From NCBI RefSeq assembly GCF_001907245.1, contig NZ_MQSU01000003.1:124001-188000 (forward strand): a DNA stretch of 64,000 nt. The letters are read 5' to 3'. How positions within the stretch are numbered: the stretch's first letter is position 1; the number at the start of each line of letters is the position of its first letter. The notes under the pieces are model-generated. The model did no database searches. It worked only from the letters and a program-made list of their open reading frames with translations, and was not told where the DNA came from. Origin of the DNA: Boudabousia liubingyangii (lineage in GTDB: Bacteria > Actinomycetota > Actinomycetes > Actinomycetales > Actinomycetaceae). A program made the position numbers and the translations under genes. Positions 10,095-18,706 of this stretch are shown in pieces.

Positions 10095-10751
10095 CTAGCG
10101 ATTTTCGCCACTTTGTGCGCGGGCGACCCCAAGGAATAGTTCGTACTTGTGCTCTTTGCCTTCGGGATCGGTTTTAGTTCCCTGATAAATGATTCGCCAA
10201 TCAGTGCTTGCAAAACCGGCCTCCAGGCACCAGTTTTCCCACTGCTGACGGGTAAATCCCTCATGGTGGATTTCGGTATCAGTGGTGGAGTGGTAGAAAT
10301 CAGCGCCGGCGGGGAAGTCGACTACCAGTAGTTGGCCCCCAGGATTGAGCTTCCCCTTGAGAGTCTCAATGAGCTCCCGTGCATTCTCAATATGATGCAG
10401 CACCTGGCAGATAACAATTAGGTCGACTCCTGGAACGTCATCCAGCTGGGTGACCGCTTTGAAATTCTGTCCGGGGAACAGGGGAGTGAAGACTTTGGCT
10501 TTCGCGGCATAGCGTTCCAGCATGGGTTGAGAAATGTCGTAACCGTAAAACTGTTGGGCAGCTGGGGCTAAAGCGAAAGAGATTAGTCCAGTGCCGCACC
10601 CAAACTCTAAGAGCGATGCTTGAGGTAGGGCGGTTTTCGTTTCCTTTAGATACTGAAGGATCTGCTTGGCTAGGCGTTGGGCGCGGGCAGTGCGTCGTTC
10701 ATCGTCCCACTGGGCGGCGGCTTTATCGAAGGCGGTAGGCTCAGAAACCAT
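10095..10751 (-). CDS. Class I SAM-dependent methyltransferase
   Basis: A 218-aa protein with a Rossmann-type SAM domain: motif I LEFGCGTGLISFAL near residue 50, YDISQPML (motif II), and ICQVLHHIEN (motif IV-like). It looks like a UbiE/Methyltransf_11-type enzyme; the substrate cannot be predicted. The ATG at 10751 has a strong AAAGGAG site. The frame stays open upstream only because it runs through tRNA-Phe, so the longer version is rejected. Confidence 0.8.
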   Translation of the reverse strand: MVSEPTAFDKAAAQWDDERRTARAQRLAKQILQYLKETKTALPQASLLEFGCGTGLISFALAPAAQQFYGYDISQPMLERYAAKAKVFTPLFPGQNFKAVTQLDDVPGVDLIVICQVLHHIENARELIETLKGKLNPGGQLLVVDFPAGADFYHSTTDTEIHHEGFTRQQWENWCLEAGFASTDWRIIYQGTKTDPEGKEHKYELFLGVARAQSGENR

Positions 10752-10816
10752 GAGGCTCCTTTGGTGGTTTTCTGGCTGATACAAGAAAACTCTCACAGAA
10801 ACTGTGAGAGTGCTTG

Positions 10817-10889
10817 TGGCCCCGACCGGCGTCGATCCGGTGACCTTTCGATTTTCAGTCGAACGCTCTGCCAACTGAGCTACAGGGCC
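10817..10889 (-). tRNA. tRNA-Phe (GAA)
   Basis: A 73-nt cloverleaf. The acceptor GGCCCTG pairs with CGGGGCC (with a G-U), discriminator A. The anticodon loop reads CTGAAAA, giving GAA. The T-arm is ACCGG/CCGGT. The CCA end is not encoded. Confidence 0.95.
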
Positions 10890-10935
10890 ATGTGACAAAA
10901 GAGCCGACCAAAAAATGATCGGCCACTATTGTCGG

Positions 10936-11009
10936 CGACCCCGACGGGACTTGAACCCGCGACCTCCGCCGTGACAGGGCGGCGCGCTAACCAACTGCGC
11001 TACGGGGCC
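10936..11009 (-). tRNA. tRNA-Asp (GTC)
   Basis: A 74-nt cloverleaf. Acceptor GGCCCCG / CGGGGTC, discriminator G, anticodon loop CTGTCAC giving GTC. The T-arm contains GGGTTCAAGTCCC. No encoded CCA. It lies between tRNA-Phe and tRNA-Glu. Confidence 0.95.
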
Positions 11010-11055
11010 TCGTTTTTAAGGACGAAGCCTTATAGTTTGGATCTTTTAGATCCAG

Positions 11056-11128
11056 TACCCCCAACGGGATTCGAACCCGTGCCGCTGCCGTGAAAGGGCA
11101 GTGTCCTAGGCCGCTAGACGATGGGGGC
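11056..11128 (-). tRNA. tRNA-Glu (TTC)
   Basis: A 73-nt cloverleaf. Acceptor GCCCCCA / TGGGGGT, discriminator A, anticodon loop CTTTCAC giving TTC. The T-arm is ACGGGTTCGAATCCCGT. It is probably the first gene of a tRNA cluster transcribed Glu-Asp-Phe. Confidence 0.95.
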
Positions 11129-11283
11129 TGCCATCGAACCGAAGTTCTTAGCGTCGTTAAGACTGGAAAATCATATAGGGAAAATGGGTGCCGACGCAAA
11201 CTCAAACGCTGTGAACCGGCTCACCGGACCTTGAAACCCTCTAAGAACGCGCGAAAAGAAGCCATACTTTATACCCTTAATAC

Positions 11284-13176
11284 ATGGCTCTATCAACGAT
11301 CATTCCGGTCCTGCAAGTAGCTCTACCGAACCGTGGGGGATGGGCTCTGCCCAATTTCCTTAGGTTCCTAGAAAAAGACCCCGCCACCCCAGAGGGGGTC
11401 GGGAAAGCTACCGAGAAGGCCGTGGAAGCTACCGTCGATATTGCCACCATCATCGGTTCAGCCGCTTTTGGTGCCTTCATCGGATTACTAGTCGGCATTG
11501 TTATCTTTGTGATTGTCCGACTCATGCTCAGCCGTACCAAACCCGGTCAGTTATTAGCACACCGCCTACGCCTACCAATCCCGATCCTAGTCCTAATTAT
11601 TGGTGCCTCCATTGGTGTGGATTACGGAGAAATGGGCGTCAGCATCGACAATGCTCCCTGGATTGCGGTCTTCCAACACGGCATGATCCTAGCGATTATT
11701 GCCGCCGCCACTTGGGTGCTACTAGCTGCCGCCCATGTCATCGAGGATATTGCTGTTAATCGCTATGGGGATTCCACCGGTGGGCGAGCTCGCCGAGTCA
11801 CCACTCAAACCCAAGTGCTACGCCGGGTCCTGCAGGCCATCATCTTCAGCATTGGTGTAATCGTCGCCCTGTTAACCTTCCCCGCAGCCCGAACCGGAAT
11901 GACCGCGCTACTATCGTCCGCCGGTATTATCTCCATCGTCGCCGGTATTGCCGCCCAAAGCGTCCTCGGAAATATGTTTGCCGGACTGCAAGTAGCCTTC
12001 ACCGACTCCGTACGTGTCGGTGACATCCTGCTATTCGAAGGCCAATACGGCACGGTCGAAGAAATCACGCTCACCTATGTGGTGCTGCGCCTGTGGGATG
12101 AAAAGCGACTCATCATTCCCTCCAAGATGCTGACCGAAAAATCCATCGAAAACTGGACCCGCCGCCACACCCGCGTCCTGGGGACCGTGGAACTACCCAT
12201 GGACTGGAGTGCGCCCCTGCCCGCGCTACGCCTAGAAATGCAGCGACTACTGGCCAATACCGACCTCTGGGACGGTGAAACCGCCACCATTCAATGCACT
12301 GACGCCCCTGCCGGAACCCTGCTAGTGCGTGTCTGTGTCTCTGCCGACAATCCTTCAAACCTCTGGGATTTGCGCTGCTACCTGCGAGAGCACCTAGTCG
12401 ACTGGACGGTCCGAAATGCCCCCTATGCACTAATCCGGACCCGCTTCCAACAGCAAGAAGTGCAGCATGTAGAAAACCGCGAATCGGACGCGGATATTGC
12501 CCGCCTAGCCGAAGAACTAGCCATGATCTCCGGCGGCAACCCCGCCCCCGAAACCAACGAGGCAAATCAAGAAATCACCGCCGACCAAACCAGCGTGCTC
12601 GTCCAACATGCTAACCAGGTAGCCGGCGGGAAAGCTGACCCCTTCGTGGTGGCACGACTAAAAGCCGCCCGAAACCGCTCCAAGCGTGAACGCTCCGAAG
12701 CGCGTAAACGCCGCGCCAAAATCCAACAGGCTGAAGGGAACCTTGCGCGAATTGAACGTGAACGTGCCAAAAACCCCGTCGAGGAAGTAGACCTCACCAC
12801 CGTCCTCAGCCCCGAACAAATCCGGGCCCTTCAGGGACAACCGGTCGAAGCGACCTCGGCGAAAGCAAAACCGGAAATCACTAATCCCTCGGCCGCCGAA
12901 AAGAGCCAAAAATCGGCTCAAACTGCAGACCTGCCGGTAGCGGGACGAAACGTAGTTGACACCGACCCGGCCCAAGAACGCCTCTATTCTGGCTCTCCGG
13001 AAGCTGAGGAACGTGCCCGCGCCATGTCCGGACCCGGCCCAGAAGCGCTAGCCGAACGGGAAGCCAATATTCGCCGGCAGCAGGCCGAAGCGCAGGCTCG
13101 TGAAGAAGAACTGCGTCACGGTGACCCCAATGACCCCACCGATCCTTCACGTCCCGTAGGACACGGTGGCGAATAG
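11284..13176 (+). CDS. MscS-family mechanosensitive channel with long charged C-terminal tail
   Basis: A 630-aa membrane protein. Hydrophobic segments lie at about 52-80, 97-115, 128-160 and 185-205. The MscS pore helix and beta domain follow (MTALLSSAGIISIVAGIAAQ, then NMFAGLQVAFTDSVRVGD). Such channels open under membrane tension to release solutes during hypo-osmotic shock. Residues from about 400 onward form a hydrophilic tail rich in Glu, Ala, Arg and Gln, with likely coiled coil. E. coli MscS has 286 residues, so this is a large form. There is no clear Shine-Dalgarno; TATACC ends nine bases before the ATG. Confidence 0.85.
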   Translation: MALSTIIPVLQVALPNRGGWALPNFLRFLEKDPATPEGVGKATEKAVEATVDIATIIGSAAFGAFIGLLVGIVIFVIVRLMLSRTKPGQLLAHRLRLPIPILVLIIGASIGVDYGEMGVSIDNAPWIAVFQHGMILAIIAAATWVLLAAAHVIEDIAVNRYGDSTGGRARRVTTQTQVLRRVLQAIIFSIGVIVALLTFPAARTGMTALLSSAGIISIVAGIAAQSVLGNMFAGLQVAFTDSVRVGDILLFEGQYGTVEEITLTYVVLRLWDEKRLIIPSKMLTEKSIENWTRRHTRVLGTVELPMDWSAPLPALRLEMQRLLANTDLWDGETATIQCTDAPAGTLLVRVCVSADNPSNLWDLRCYLREHLVDWTVRNAPYALIRTRFQQQEVQHVENRESDADIARLAEELAMISGGNPAPETNEANQEITADQTSVLVQHANQVAGGKADPFVVARLKAARNRSKRERSEARKRRAKIQQAEGNLARIERERAKNPVEEVDLTTVLSPEQIRALQGQPVEATSAKAKPEITNPSAAEKSQKSAQTADLPVAGRNVVDTDPAQERLYSGSPEAEERARAMSGPGPEALAEREANIRRQQAEAQAREEELRHGDPNDPTDPSRPVGHGGE

Positions 13177-13185
13177 CGCCGATAG

Positions 13186-13419
13186 GCTCAGCCGGCCCCG
13201 GTCAAGAAAGCTGCCCACAAGCCCGCACCCGTAAAGAAAGCCGCCCCGAAGCAGGCCTCCGGTTCGGTCTATTACAAGAACTGTGCGGCCGCCCGAGCTG
13301 CCGGTGCCGCCCCCATCCACCGCGGCGAACCCGGCTACCGGCCACAACTCGATGGTGACGGTGACGGTATTGCCTGCGAACCTTTCAAGGGCAAGAAGGG
13401 CAAGAAGCGCCGCCGCTGA
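13186..13419 (+). pseudogene. Excalibur-domain reading frame without a start codon
   Basis: The 77 sense codons after the second of two in-frame stops encode a Lys/Pro/Ala linker and then an Excalibur domain: SVYYKNCAAARAAGAAP, RGEPGYRP, LDGDGDGIACEPF, and a basic tail. Excalibur is an extracellular calcium-binding motif; the paired cysteines and DGDGDG loop are intact. The frame is the same as mscS, separated only by TAG CGC CGA TAG. No ATG, GTG, TTG or CTG lies in frame before the domain, and there is no signal peptide. It is best read as the 3' remnant of a secreted Excalibur protein whose 5' end was lost. Stop-codon readthrough from mscS is the alternative. Confidence 0.65.
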
Positions 13420-13430
13420 CCCCCTCGTCT

Positions 13431-13436
13431 TATACT
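13431..13436 (+). promoter_or_regulatory. Probable -10 box for msrB
   Basis: TATACT matches five of six consensus bases and lies about 55 bases before the msrB start. The -35 region is poor. Confidence 0.4.
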
Positions 13437-13491
13437 GGGGTAGAAAATTCTGCCAAACCCAGCCCAAAAGCGGGAAACAGATAGAGGGAAC

Positions 13492-13908
13492 ATGAACGAA
13501 AACGAAACTGTCGACCCGAAAACCTACACGGAAGCAAAGTGGCGGACCCTGCTCAATCCCATGGAATACCATGTGCTGCGCGAGGCTGGTACCGAGCTAC
13601 CCGGTAGTGGCACCCTGATCGAGGAAGACCGCCCGGGCACCTACTACTGCCGCGCCTGCGGGGCCAAGCTCTTCCGCTCGGACGCCAAGTTCGCCTCTGG
13701 TTGCGGCTGGCCGGCGTTCTTTGCTGCCGAGGAGGGCGCTACCTACCAGATTGAGGATCACTCCCACGGTATGCACCGGATTGAGGTGCGCTGCTCCAAC
13801 TGTGAATCACACCTGGGACATATCTTTGACGATGCGCCGCAGACCCCCACAGGTCAGCGTTACTGCATGAACTCGATCTGCCTGACCTTTGAACCTGATC
13901 CGGCCTAA
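13492..13908 (+). CDS. msrB: Peptide-methionine (R)-S-oxide reductase
   Basis: Repairs the R-form of methionine sulfoxide in proteins. The 138-aa protein has the two zinc CxxC pairs (CRAC and CSNC), SGCGWPAF, HIEVRC-like RIEVRCSNCESHLGHIF, and the catalytic cysteine in RYCMNS. AGAGGGAAC precedes the ATG. It is a single-domain form without MsrA, transcribed alone between the Excalibur remnant and tRNA-Lys. Confidence 0.95.
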   Translation: MNENETVDPKTYTEAKWRTLLNPMEYHVLREAGTELPGSGTLIEEDRPGTYYCRACGAKLFRSDAKFASGCGWPAFFAAEEGATYQIEDHSHGMHRIEVRCSNCESHLGHIFDDAPQTPTGQRYCMNSICLTFEPDPA

Positions 13909-13945
13909 TCATAGGTAGAGCCCGAAAGGGCGAATGAAAAGAATT

Positions 13946-13985
13946 AAAATACCCCACGAACTGAAACCAGCTCGTGGGGTATTTT
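13946..13985. terminator. Terminator between msrB and tRNA-Lys
   Basis: AAAATACCCCACGA / TCGTGGGGTATTTT forms a long stem with an A-rich left and T-rich right flank. It can terminate both msrB and the convergent tRNA-Lys. Confidence 0.9.
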
Positions 13986-13990
13986 GGCGG

Positions 13991-14064
13991 TAGGCCCCCG
14001 GGGACTCGAACCCCGCACCCACGGATTAAAAGTCCGTTGCTCTAACCAGATGAGCTAGAGGCCC
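13991..14064 (-). tRNA. tRNA-Lys (TTT)
   Basis: A 74-nt cloverleaf. Anticodon stem ACGGA/TCCGT with loop CTTTTAA gives TTT. The acceptor GGGCCTC pairs with GGGGCCT through two G-U pairs; discriminator A. The T-arm is CGGGGTTCGAGTCCCCG. Confidence 0.93.
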
Positions 14065-14199
14065 AGTGCCACACGCTAAATTCTGCGTGCCGAAACATTA
14101 TAACCAGCTTTTTTTCTTTCGTCATCCCGGCTGCAAATTAGTGTCCTATCAGGCATAATGTGTGATACAACTCAACATAGCTTTGAGAGGAAGAAAATC

Positions 14200-14835
14200 A
14201 TGAACCATGAAGATTTTCAGCCGCGTCGACCAGCGATGCTCGACCCGGAAGTTGCCGAACAAATTCCCGGTGACGAAGACCCTGCCATCACCACCAGTGC
14301 GGCTACCACCTCGGCCCATGCCCTACTGGGGGAAAGCGATGAAGAGTTCACCGCGGAACAAGTACAACAACTTGCCCATGTAATCCAAACCGAGGGCGTC
14401 GATACCGTATCAGCCCTCTGGGCGCGTTCCAGCGCCGGCAGCCTAGCCGGACAACTATGGCGTCTTTACCTGCTCAAGCAGTGGTACGACCGTGAACCAG
14501 AGACGATTTATGCACGCTACCACGACGGGCAAAAGAGCCTTTCTGAGTACCTAGCTAAAACTGGACGTCACCTACCGGGCCTAGAAACCACCATGCAGCG
14601 CATTGGTGACCTCATGGCCGGCAAAGGTACCTCCAATCTGGCCGCCCTATTAGCTGCTGCCGGTACCCTCATGCGGGTTCTAGCAGCCGGCGTTTGCTGC
14701 GGTCCAGAATGGATCACCGACGACCACGACGAACTAGCCGACCAGGTAACCACCCGAGCCGGAGCCCTAATCAAAACCAGTGACGAACTCCTAGCCGGAG
14801 CTCGTAAAGCCGCCAGCCCAGAAGGATTAGTATGA
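14200..14835 (+). CDS. Conserved protein of unknown function upstream of ppk
   Basis: A 211-aa soluble protein, not recognised as a known family. Residues 1-50 are low-complexity and acidic. Residues 55-150 look helical, with conserved-looking [26 protein letters not shown] and [16 protein letters not shown]-like stretches that include a CC pair. There is no signal peptide or membrane anchor. I chose the ATG at 14200 (MNHEDF) with AGAGG ten bases upstream. The TGA overlaps the ppk ATG by four bases (ATGA), so its product is made together with polyphosphate kinase and may act with it; that link is inferred. Confidence 0.7.
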   Translation: MNHEDFQPRRPAMLDPEVAEQIPGDEDPAITTSAATTSAHALLGESDEEFTAEQVQQLAHVIQTEGVDTVSALWARSSAGSLAGQLWRLYLLKQWYDREPETIYARYHDGQKSLSEYLAKTGRHLPGLETTMQRIGDLMAGKGTSNLAALLAAAGTLMRVLAAGVCCGPEWITDDHDELADQVTTRAGALIKTSDELLAGARKAASPEGLV

Positions 14836-17345
14836 GCAACCAAGAACCAGAAGAGATCTTCTCTTCAGCCCGACCAGAAGACTTCCATCACGTCAAGAAA
14901 AGCCTGCTGGCCGGGCTAGTTCTTGGTGGCCAAGAAAAAGCCCAGGCTGAGTCTGAAGCAGAAGCGGAAAACAACGCACCCAACGAAAAAGCCAAAACCT
15001 CAGACAAGCAAAAAGACGACGCGAAAGACCAAGCGGACCACAAGTCCGACAGTGCCCACAAAGCCGAAAAGTCTGACCAAGAAGAAGGCGAAGTCGAATA
15101 CTCAAACAGCCAATTCGACCTCGACAATGATGACGCCGACGAATTCGACGACAATACCCTCTTCTTTGAAGAACTACCCACGCCCATTTCTGAACCCCTC
15201 AGTGAAGGCGTCGAACTAGGCCTAGACAAGCCGCTGCCCGCCGGCCGCTTTGCCGACCGAGAACTATCCTGGATGGCCTTCAACGAACGCGTCCTAGAGC
15301 AGGCCGAAGACGAACGCCTACCCCTGCTAGAACGCGCCTGGTTCCTAGCGATCTTCTCCTCCAACCTAGACGAGTTCATGATGGTCCGCGCCGCCGGCCT
15401 CAAACGCCGCATCGCCGCCGGAATCGCCAAACCCGCCGCCTCGGGCCTCTCACCCCAGCAGGTTATTGACGGCATCCGCACGCGCACCCGCCAACTAACC
15501 CGCCGCCAAGCGGACTTCTTCCAAGACACCATCAAACCCGCCCTCGAGGACGCCGGGGTGCGCCTACGCCGCTGGAAGCAGCTAGATGAGGAAACCAAAC
15601 AAACCCTAGGGGACTACTTCCGCTCCGAGCTATTCCCCATCCTCACCCCGCTAGCGGTCGACCCCTCACACCCCTTCCCCTACATTTCGGGCCTGTCCCT
15701 GAACATCGCCGTCGTGGCCCGCAACGTTATCAGCGACAAGGAATACTTCGCCCGCGTGAAGGTACCCGACTCCCTACCGCGCTTCGTCTGCGTAGAAACC
15801 CTAGGCACCGAAATCAAGCCTGCCCGCTTCGTGGAAGACCGTGGCGGCGCCACCTTCGTGCCCCTAGAGGAAATCATCTGCGCCCACCTAGACGAACTCT
15901 TCCCGGGGATGGAAATCAAGGAACACCACCTATTCCGCCTCACCCGTAACGAAGACGTCGAGGTCGAAGAAGACGACGCCGAAAACCTCCTCACCGCGAT
16001 GGAAGCTGAACTGCTACGCCGCAAGTTCGGCCCCGCCGTCCGCCTCGAGGTGGCTGCTGACGTCTCCAGCTGGGTCCTAGACTTCCTGGTCCGCAAACTC
16101 GAAATCACCCACGCGGACGTCTACCTCCTACCCGAGCCCCTAGACCTCACCTGCCTAAACGAGCTCCACGACCTAGAACTGCCGCACCTGAAGTACCCCA
16201 ACTTCGTGCCCGTCACCGCCCGGGGCCTCTCAAAGGTGGAAAGCTCCACTCCCGCAGATATCTTCGCGTCCATGCGTGACCACGATATTCTGCTGCACCA
16301 CCCCTACGATTCCTTCGCGACCTCCGTCCAACACTTCATTGCGACCGCCGCGAAAGACCCCCAGGTGCAGGCCATCAAGCAGACTCTGTACCGTACCAGT
16401 TCCGATTCGCCCATCGTTTCTTCCCTGATTGCCGCCGCCCAGGCCGGCAAACAGGTGGTCGCGATCGTTGAGATTAAAGCCCGCTTTGACGAGGACGCCA
16501 ACATCTCCTGGGCCCGTAAGCTAGAACGAGCCGGCGTACACGTCGTCTACGGCATGATCGGGCTTAAGACTCACTGCAAGCTCTCCCTAGTTGTTCGCGC
16601 CGAGGGGGACGGGTTACGTCGGTACTGCCACGTTGGTACCGGTAACTATCACCCGAAGACCGCTCGTGGTTACGAAGACCTAGGTCTCCTAACCTGCGAC
16701 GAAACCGTAGCTGAAGACCTAACCCGCCTATTTAACCTCATGAGCGGCTACGCGCCTCTAGCTACTTTCGATCGACTCCTAGTGGCTCCGCGCTCCATCC
16801 GTGACGGACTCATTGAACGAATCGAACGGGAGGTAGAGCACTTCCAAGCTGGTCGTCCTGCCCGCATCTGCATTAAGGTCAACTCCATTGTGGACGAGCG
16901 CGTCATCGACGCCCTCTACCGAGCCAGCCAAGCCGGCGTGAAGGTAGACCTAGTAGTCCGTGGCATCTGCGCGATTCGTTCCGGCGTACCCGGACTATCC
17001 GAAAATATTAAGGTGCGTTCCATCCTCGGCCGCTACCTAGAGCACTCCCGCGTCTACGCCTTCGAAAACGGGGGAGACAAGGAAGTCTGGATTGGTTCGG
17101 CTGACCTCATGCACCGTAACCTCGACCGCCGTATCGAAGCCCTAGTCAAGATCAAGCAACCCGAACACGTGGAAACCCTCTACCGGATGGTCCGTGAAGA
17201 AGCCGCCGGGAAGACCTCCTCGTGGCGCCTGCGGAAGAACGGCACCTGGGAGCGTCGGACCCATAAGAAGTCTGGGGAAGAGCTAGTCGACTACCAAGAG
17301 AAACTCATGGCAGAGACCTCTGCCCGGGTAAAGGGACGCGGCTAA
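14832..17345 (+). CDS. ppk: Polyphosphate kinase 1 with acidic/lysine-rich N-terminal extension
   Basis: Reversibly transfers the ATP gamma-phosphate to polyphosphate, the cell's phosphate store. The 837-aa protein is longer than usual (about 700) because residues 1-125 form a low-complexity Glu/Asp/Lys/Ser extension. The PPK1 core starts near residue 140 ([13 protein letters not shown]). The catalytic histidine lies in GLKTHCK (about 581), and the second conserved histidine in [17 protein letters not shown] (about 600). Translation is coupled to the unknown upstream gene. Its setting near pstSCAB and the Nudix gene suggests a phosphate-storage role under phosphate control, but no PHO box is visible in front of its operon. 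Confidence 0.95.
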   Translation: MSNQEPEEIFSSARPEDFHHVKKSLLAGLVLGGQEKAQAESEAEAENNAPNEKAKTSDKQKDDAKDQADHKSDSAHKAEKSDQEEGEVEYSNSQFDLDNDDADEFDDNTLFFEELPTPISEPLSEGVELGLDKPLPAGRFADRELSWMAFNERVLEQAEDERLPLLERAWFLAIFSSNLDEFMMVRAAGLKRRIAAGIAKPAASGLSPQQVIDGIRTRTRQLTRRQADFFQDTIKPALEDAGVRLRRWKQLDEETKQTLGDYFRSELFPILTPLAVDPSHPFPYISGLSLNIAVVARNVISDKEYFARVKVPDSLPRFVCVETLGTEIKPARFVEDRGGATFVPLEEIICAHLDELFPGMEIKEHHLFRLTRNEDVEVEEDDAENLLTAMEAELLRRKFGPAVRLEVAADVSSWVLDFLVRKLEITHADVYLLPEPLDLTCLNELHDLELPHLKYPNFVPVTARGLSKVESSTPADIFASMRDHDILLHHPYDSFATSVQHFIATAAKDPQVQAIKQTLYRTSSDSPIVSSLIAAAQAGKQVVAIVEIKARFDEDANISWARKLERAGVHVVYGMIGLKTHCKLSLVVRAEGDGLRRYCHVGTGNYHPKTARGYEDLGLLTCDETVAEDLTRLFNLMSGYAPLATFDRLLVAPRSIRDGLIERIEREVEHFQAGRPARICIKVNSIVDERVIDALYRASQAGVKVDLVVRGICAIRSGVPGLSENIKVRSILGRYLEHSRVYAFENGGDKEVWIGSADLMHRNLDRRIEALVKIKQPEHVETLYRMVREEAAGKTSSWRLRKNGTWERRTHKKSGEELVDYQEKLMAETSARVKGRG

Positions 17346-17434
17346 AAACGCGACCACACAGGGATCCTAAAGGCACTAAAAGGTAGCTGGGTCTGACCGG
17401 GTGACGTAACTAAATCCATATCCCTAATCCACCC

Positions 17435-17462
17435 GCAGGATTTCAAAGAAAAAGAATCCTGC
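17435..17462 (+). repeat. Inverted repeat after ppk (possible terminator)
   Basis: GCAGGATT / AATCCTGC (17435-17442 and 17455-17462) can form an 8-bp stem with extra pairing outside it. There is no clear T tract, so terminator function is only possible. Confidence 0.45.
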
Positions 17463-17510
17463 GTGGGTTAAGGAAACGTTTGCCGGGTAGACCCAAGGCC
17501 CTGTAGGCAC

Positions 17511-17516
17511 CATAAT
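17511..17516 (+). promoter_or_regulatory. Promoter of the Nudix/phosphatase gene
   Basis: CATAAT (-10) has TAGACC (17488-17493) 17 bases upstream as -35. The ATG at 17523 lies where transcription should begin, so the mRNA is probably leaderless; no Shine-Dalgarno is present. Confidence 0.55.
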
Positions 17517-17522
17517 AAAAAC

Positions 17523-18557
17523 ATGTCACCAACGCCTGCTCCACGACCCAGCCGGATTATTCGCGCCGGCGGTGCGCTAGTCTGGCGACCCCTAAATGAG
17601 GGCGGTGGCAAAGGCTCTGACCAAGCGAATCAGCCACTCAGTGAAAACCAGATCGAAGTCCTCATCGTGCACCGACCGCGCTATGATGACTGGTCCTGGC
17701 CCAAGGGGAAATCAGAACCCGGCGAGCATATTCTTTCCGCCGCTGTGCGTGAAGTTGAGGAAGAAACCGGTCTGCCCATCCGTTTGGAATGCCCGTTGTT
17801 AACTCAGCGTTACCGACTTGGATCCGGCCAAACCAAAGAGGTCTACTACTGGATTGGTCGTGCCGAGGTAGCCCCGGGGGCCCTCTTAACCCGCCCGCCA
17901 GTAGCCCGTGCCTCCAGTCGTGAAATTGACGAGGTTCGCTGGGTCAAAGCTACGCGCGCCCGCAAACTACTTACCCGCCGCGGTGACCGCCGGCTACTAG
18001 ATGACCTGATCAGTAAACTGCACAATCAACAGTTGGAAACCCGCACTGTGATCCTGACCAGGCACGGCAAAGCCCAGAGTCGGGACCGCTGGGACGGACC
18101 CGATCATGAACGCCCCCTGAACCGAGTTGGGGCCACCCAGTCGCTAGACCTAGTCGAACTATTTAGTTCATACGGGATCAACCAGTTGGCCTCTAGCCCC
18201 TACCGTCGCTGCCTGACAACCCTAGCTCCCTACCAGGGGCTAGCGGAGCTGGCGATCGAAGAACTGCCCCAACTGGGCGAGGATGAGGCCGCCGAAAACC
18301 CCGCCCAGGTCAGCGCTACCCTGAGCCAACTGATCGCCAAACCAGGTGAGCCCACGGTGGTCTGTTTCCACCGTCCCACCCAAAAAGACCTAGTCGCGGC
18401 CCTGGAAGAAGCAGCCGATACGCCGACTCGTCGAACCCTTAAAAACCAAGCCGAAGAACTAAAAACGGCAGAGATGCTGGTGGCCCATATCGCCTACCCG
18501 AACGGGAAGCCGCAGGTTATTTCCGTGGAAAAACACCGCCCTCGGAAACTTGTTTAA
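17523..18557 (+). CDS. Nudix hydrolase fused to histidine phosphatase (MutT1-like)
   Basis: A 344-aa two-domain protein. Residues 10-165 are a Nudix domain whose box is GKSEPGEHILSAAVREVEEE (about 60-80). Residues 175-335 are a histidine-phosphatase domain with LTRHGKA (catalytic His) and a SSPYRRCLTT helix. The same order is found in mycobacterial MutT1, which removes oxidised nucleotides such as 8-oxo-GTP and processes diadenosine polyphosphates. An insertion of about 15 residues (GGGKGSDQANQ) is present in the Nudix N-terminal strand. It has its own promoter downstream of ppk. Confidence 0.88.
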   Translation: MSPTPAPRPSRIIRAGGALVWRPLNEGGGKGSDQANQPLSENQIEVLIVHRPRYDDWSWPKGKSEPGEHILSAAVREVEEETGLPIRLECPLLTQRYRLGSGQTKEVYYWIGRAEVAPGALLTRPPVARASSREIDEVRWVKATRARKLLTRRGDRRLLDDLISKLHNQQLETRTVILTRHGKAQSRDRWDGPDHERPLNRVGATQSLDLVELFSSYGINQLASSPYRRCLTTLAPYQGLAELAIEELPQLGEDEAAENPAQVSATLSQLIAKPGEPTVVCFHRPTQKDLVAALEEAADTPTRRTLKNQAEELKTAEMLVAHIAYPNGKPQVISVEKHRPRKLV

Positions 18558-18560
18558 ACC

Positions 18561-18578
18561 GTTAACCAACTGTTAACC
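18561..18578 (+). promoter_or_regulatory. PHO-box-like direct repeat upstream of pstS
   Basis: GTTAACC occurs at 18561-18567 and again at 18572-18578, an exact 11-bp step. Actinobacterial phosphate-response regulators of the RegX3/PhoP type bind tandem GTTCACC-like heptamers at 11-bp spacing. A matching repeat lies upstream of phoU in this window. Binding by RegX3 is inferred. Confidence 0.7.
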
Positions 18579-18706
18579 CAAGCATGGGCAAGCTGTAACT
18601 CACGGCCCCTACGCTATGCACTAGTCGGGTTCTGTCCCGCCCAGTCCAGTAGGACTCGGGGAAATCCCCCAATGAAGTACTACACCATAGCGAACAAAGG
18701 AAAACC

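Noticed and set aside
10752-10898. Longer N-terminus for the methyltransferase
   Set aside because: The extension is tRNA-Phe sequence; the ATG at 10751 has an AAAGGAG site.
10817-11128. tRNA cluster as an integration site
   Set aside because: No integrase, no duplicated tRNA 3' end, and both flanks are core genes.
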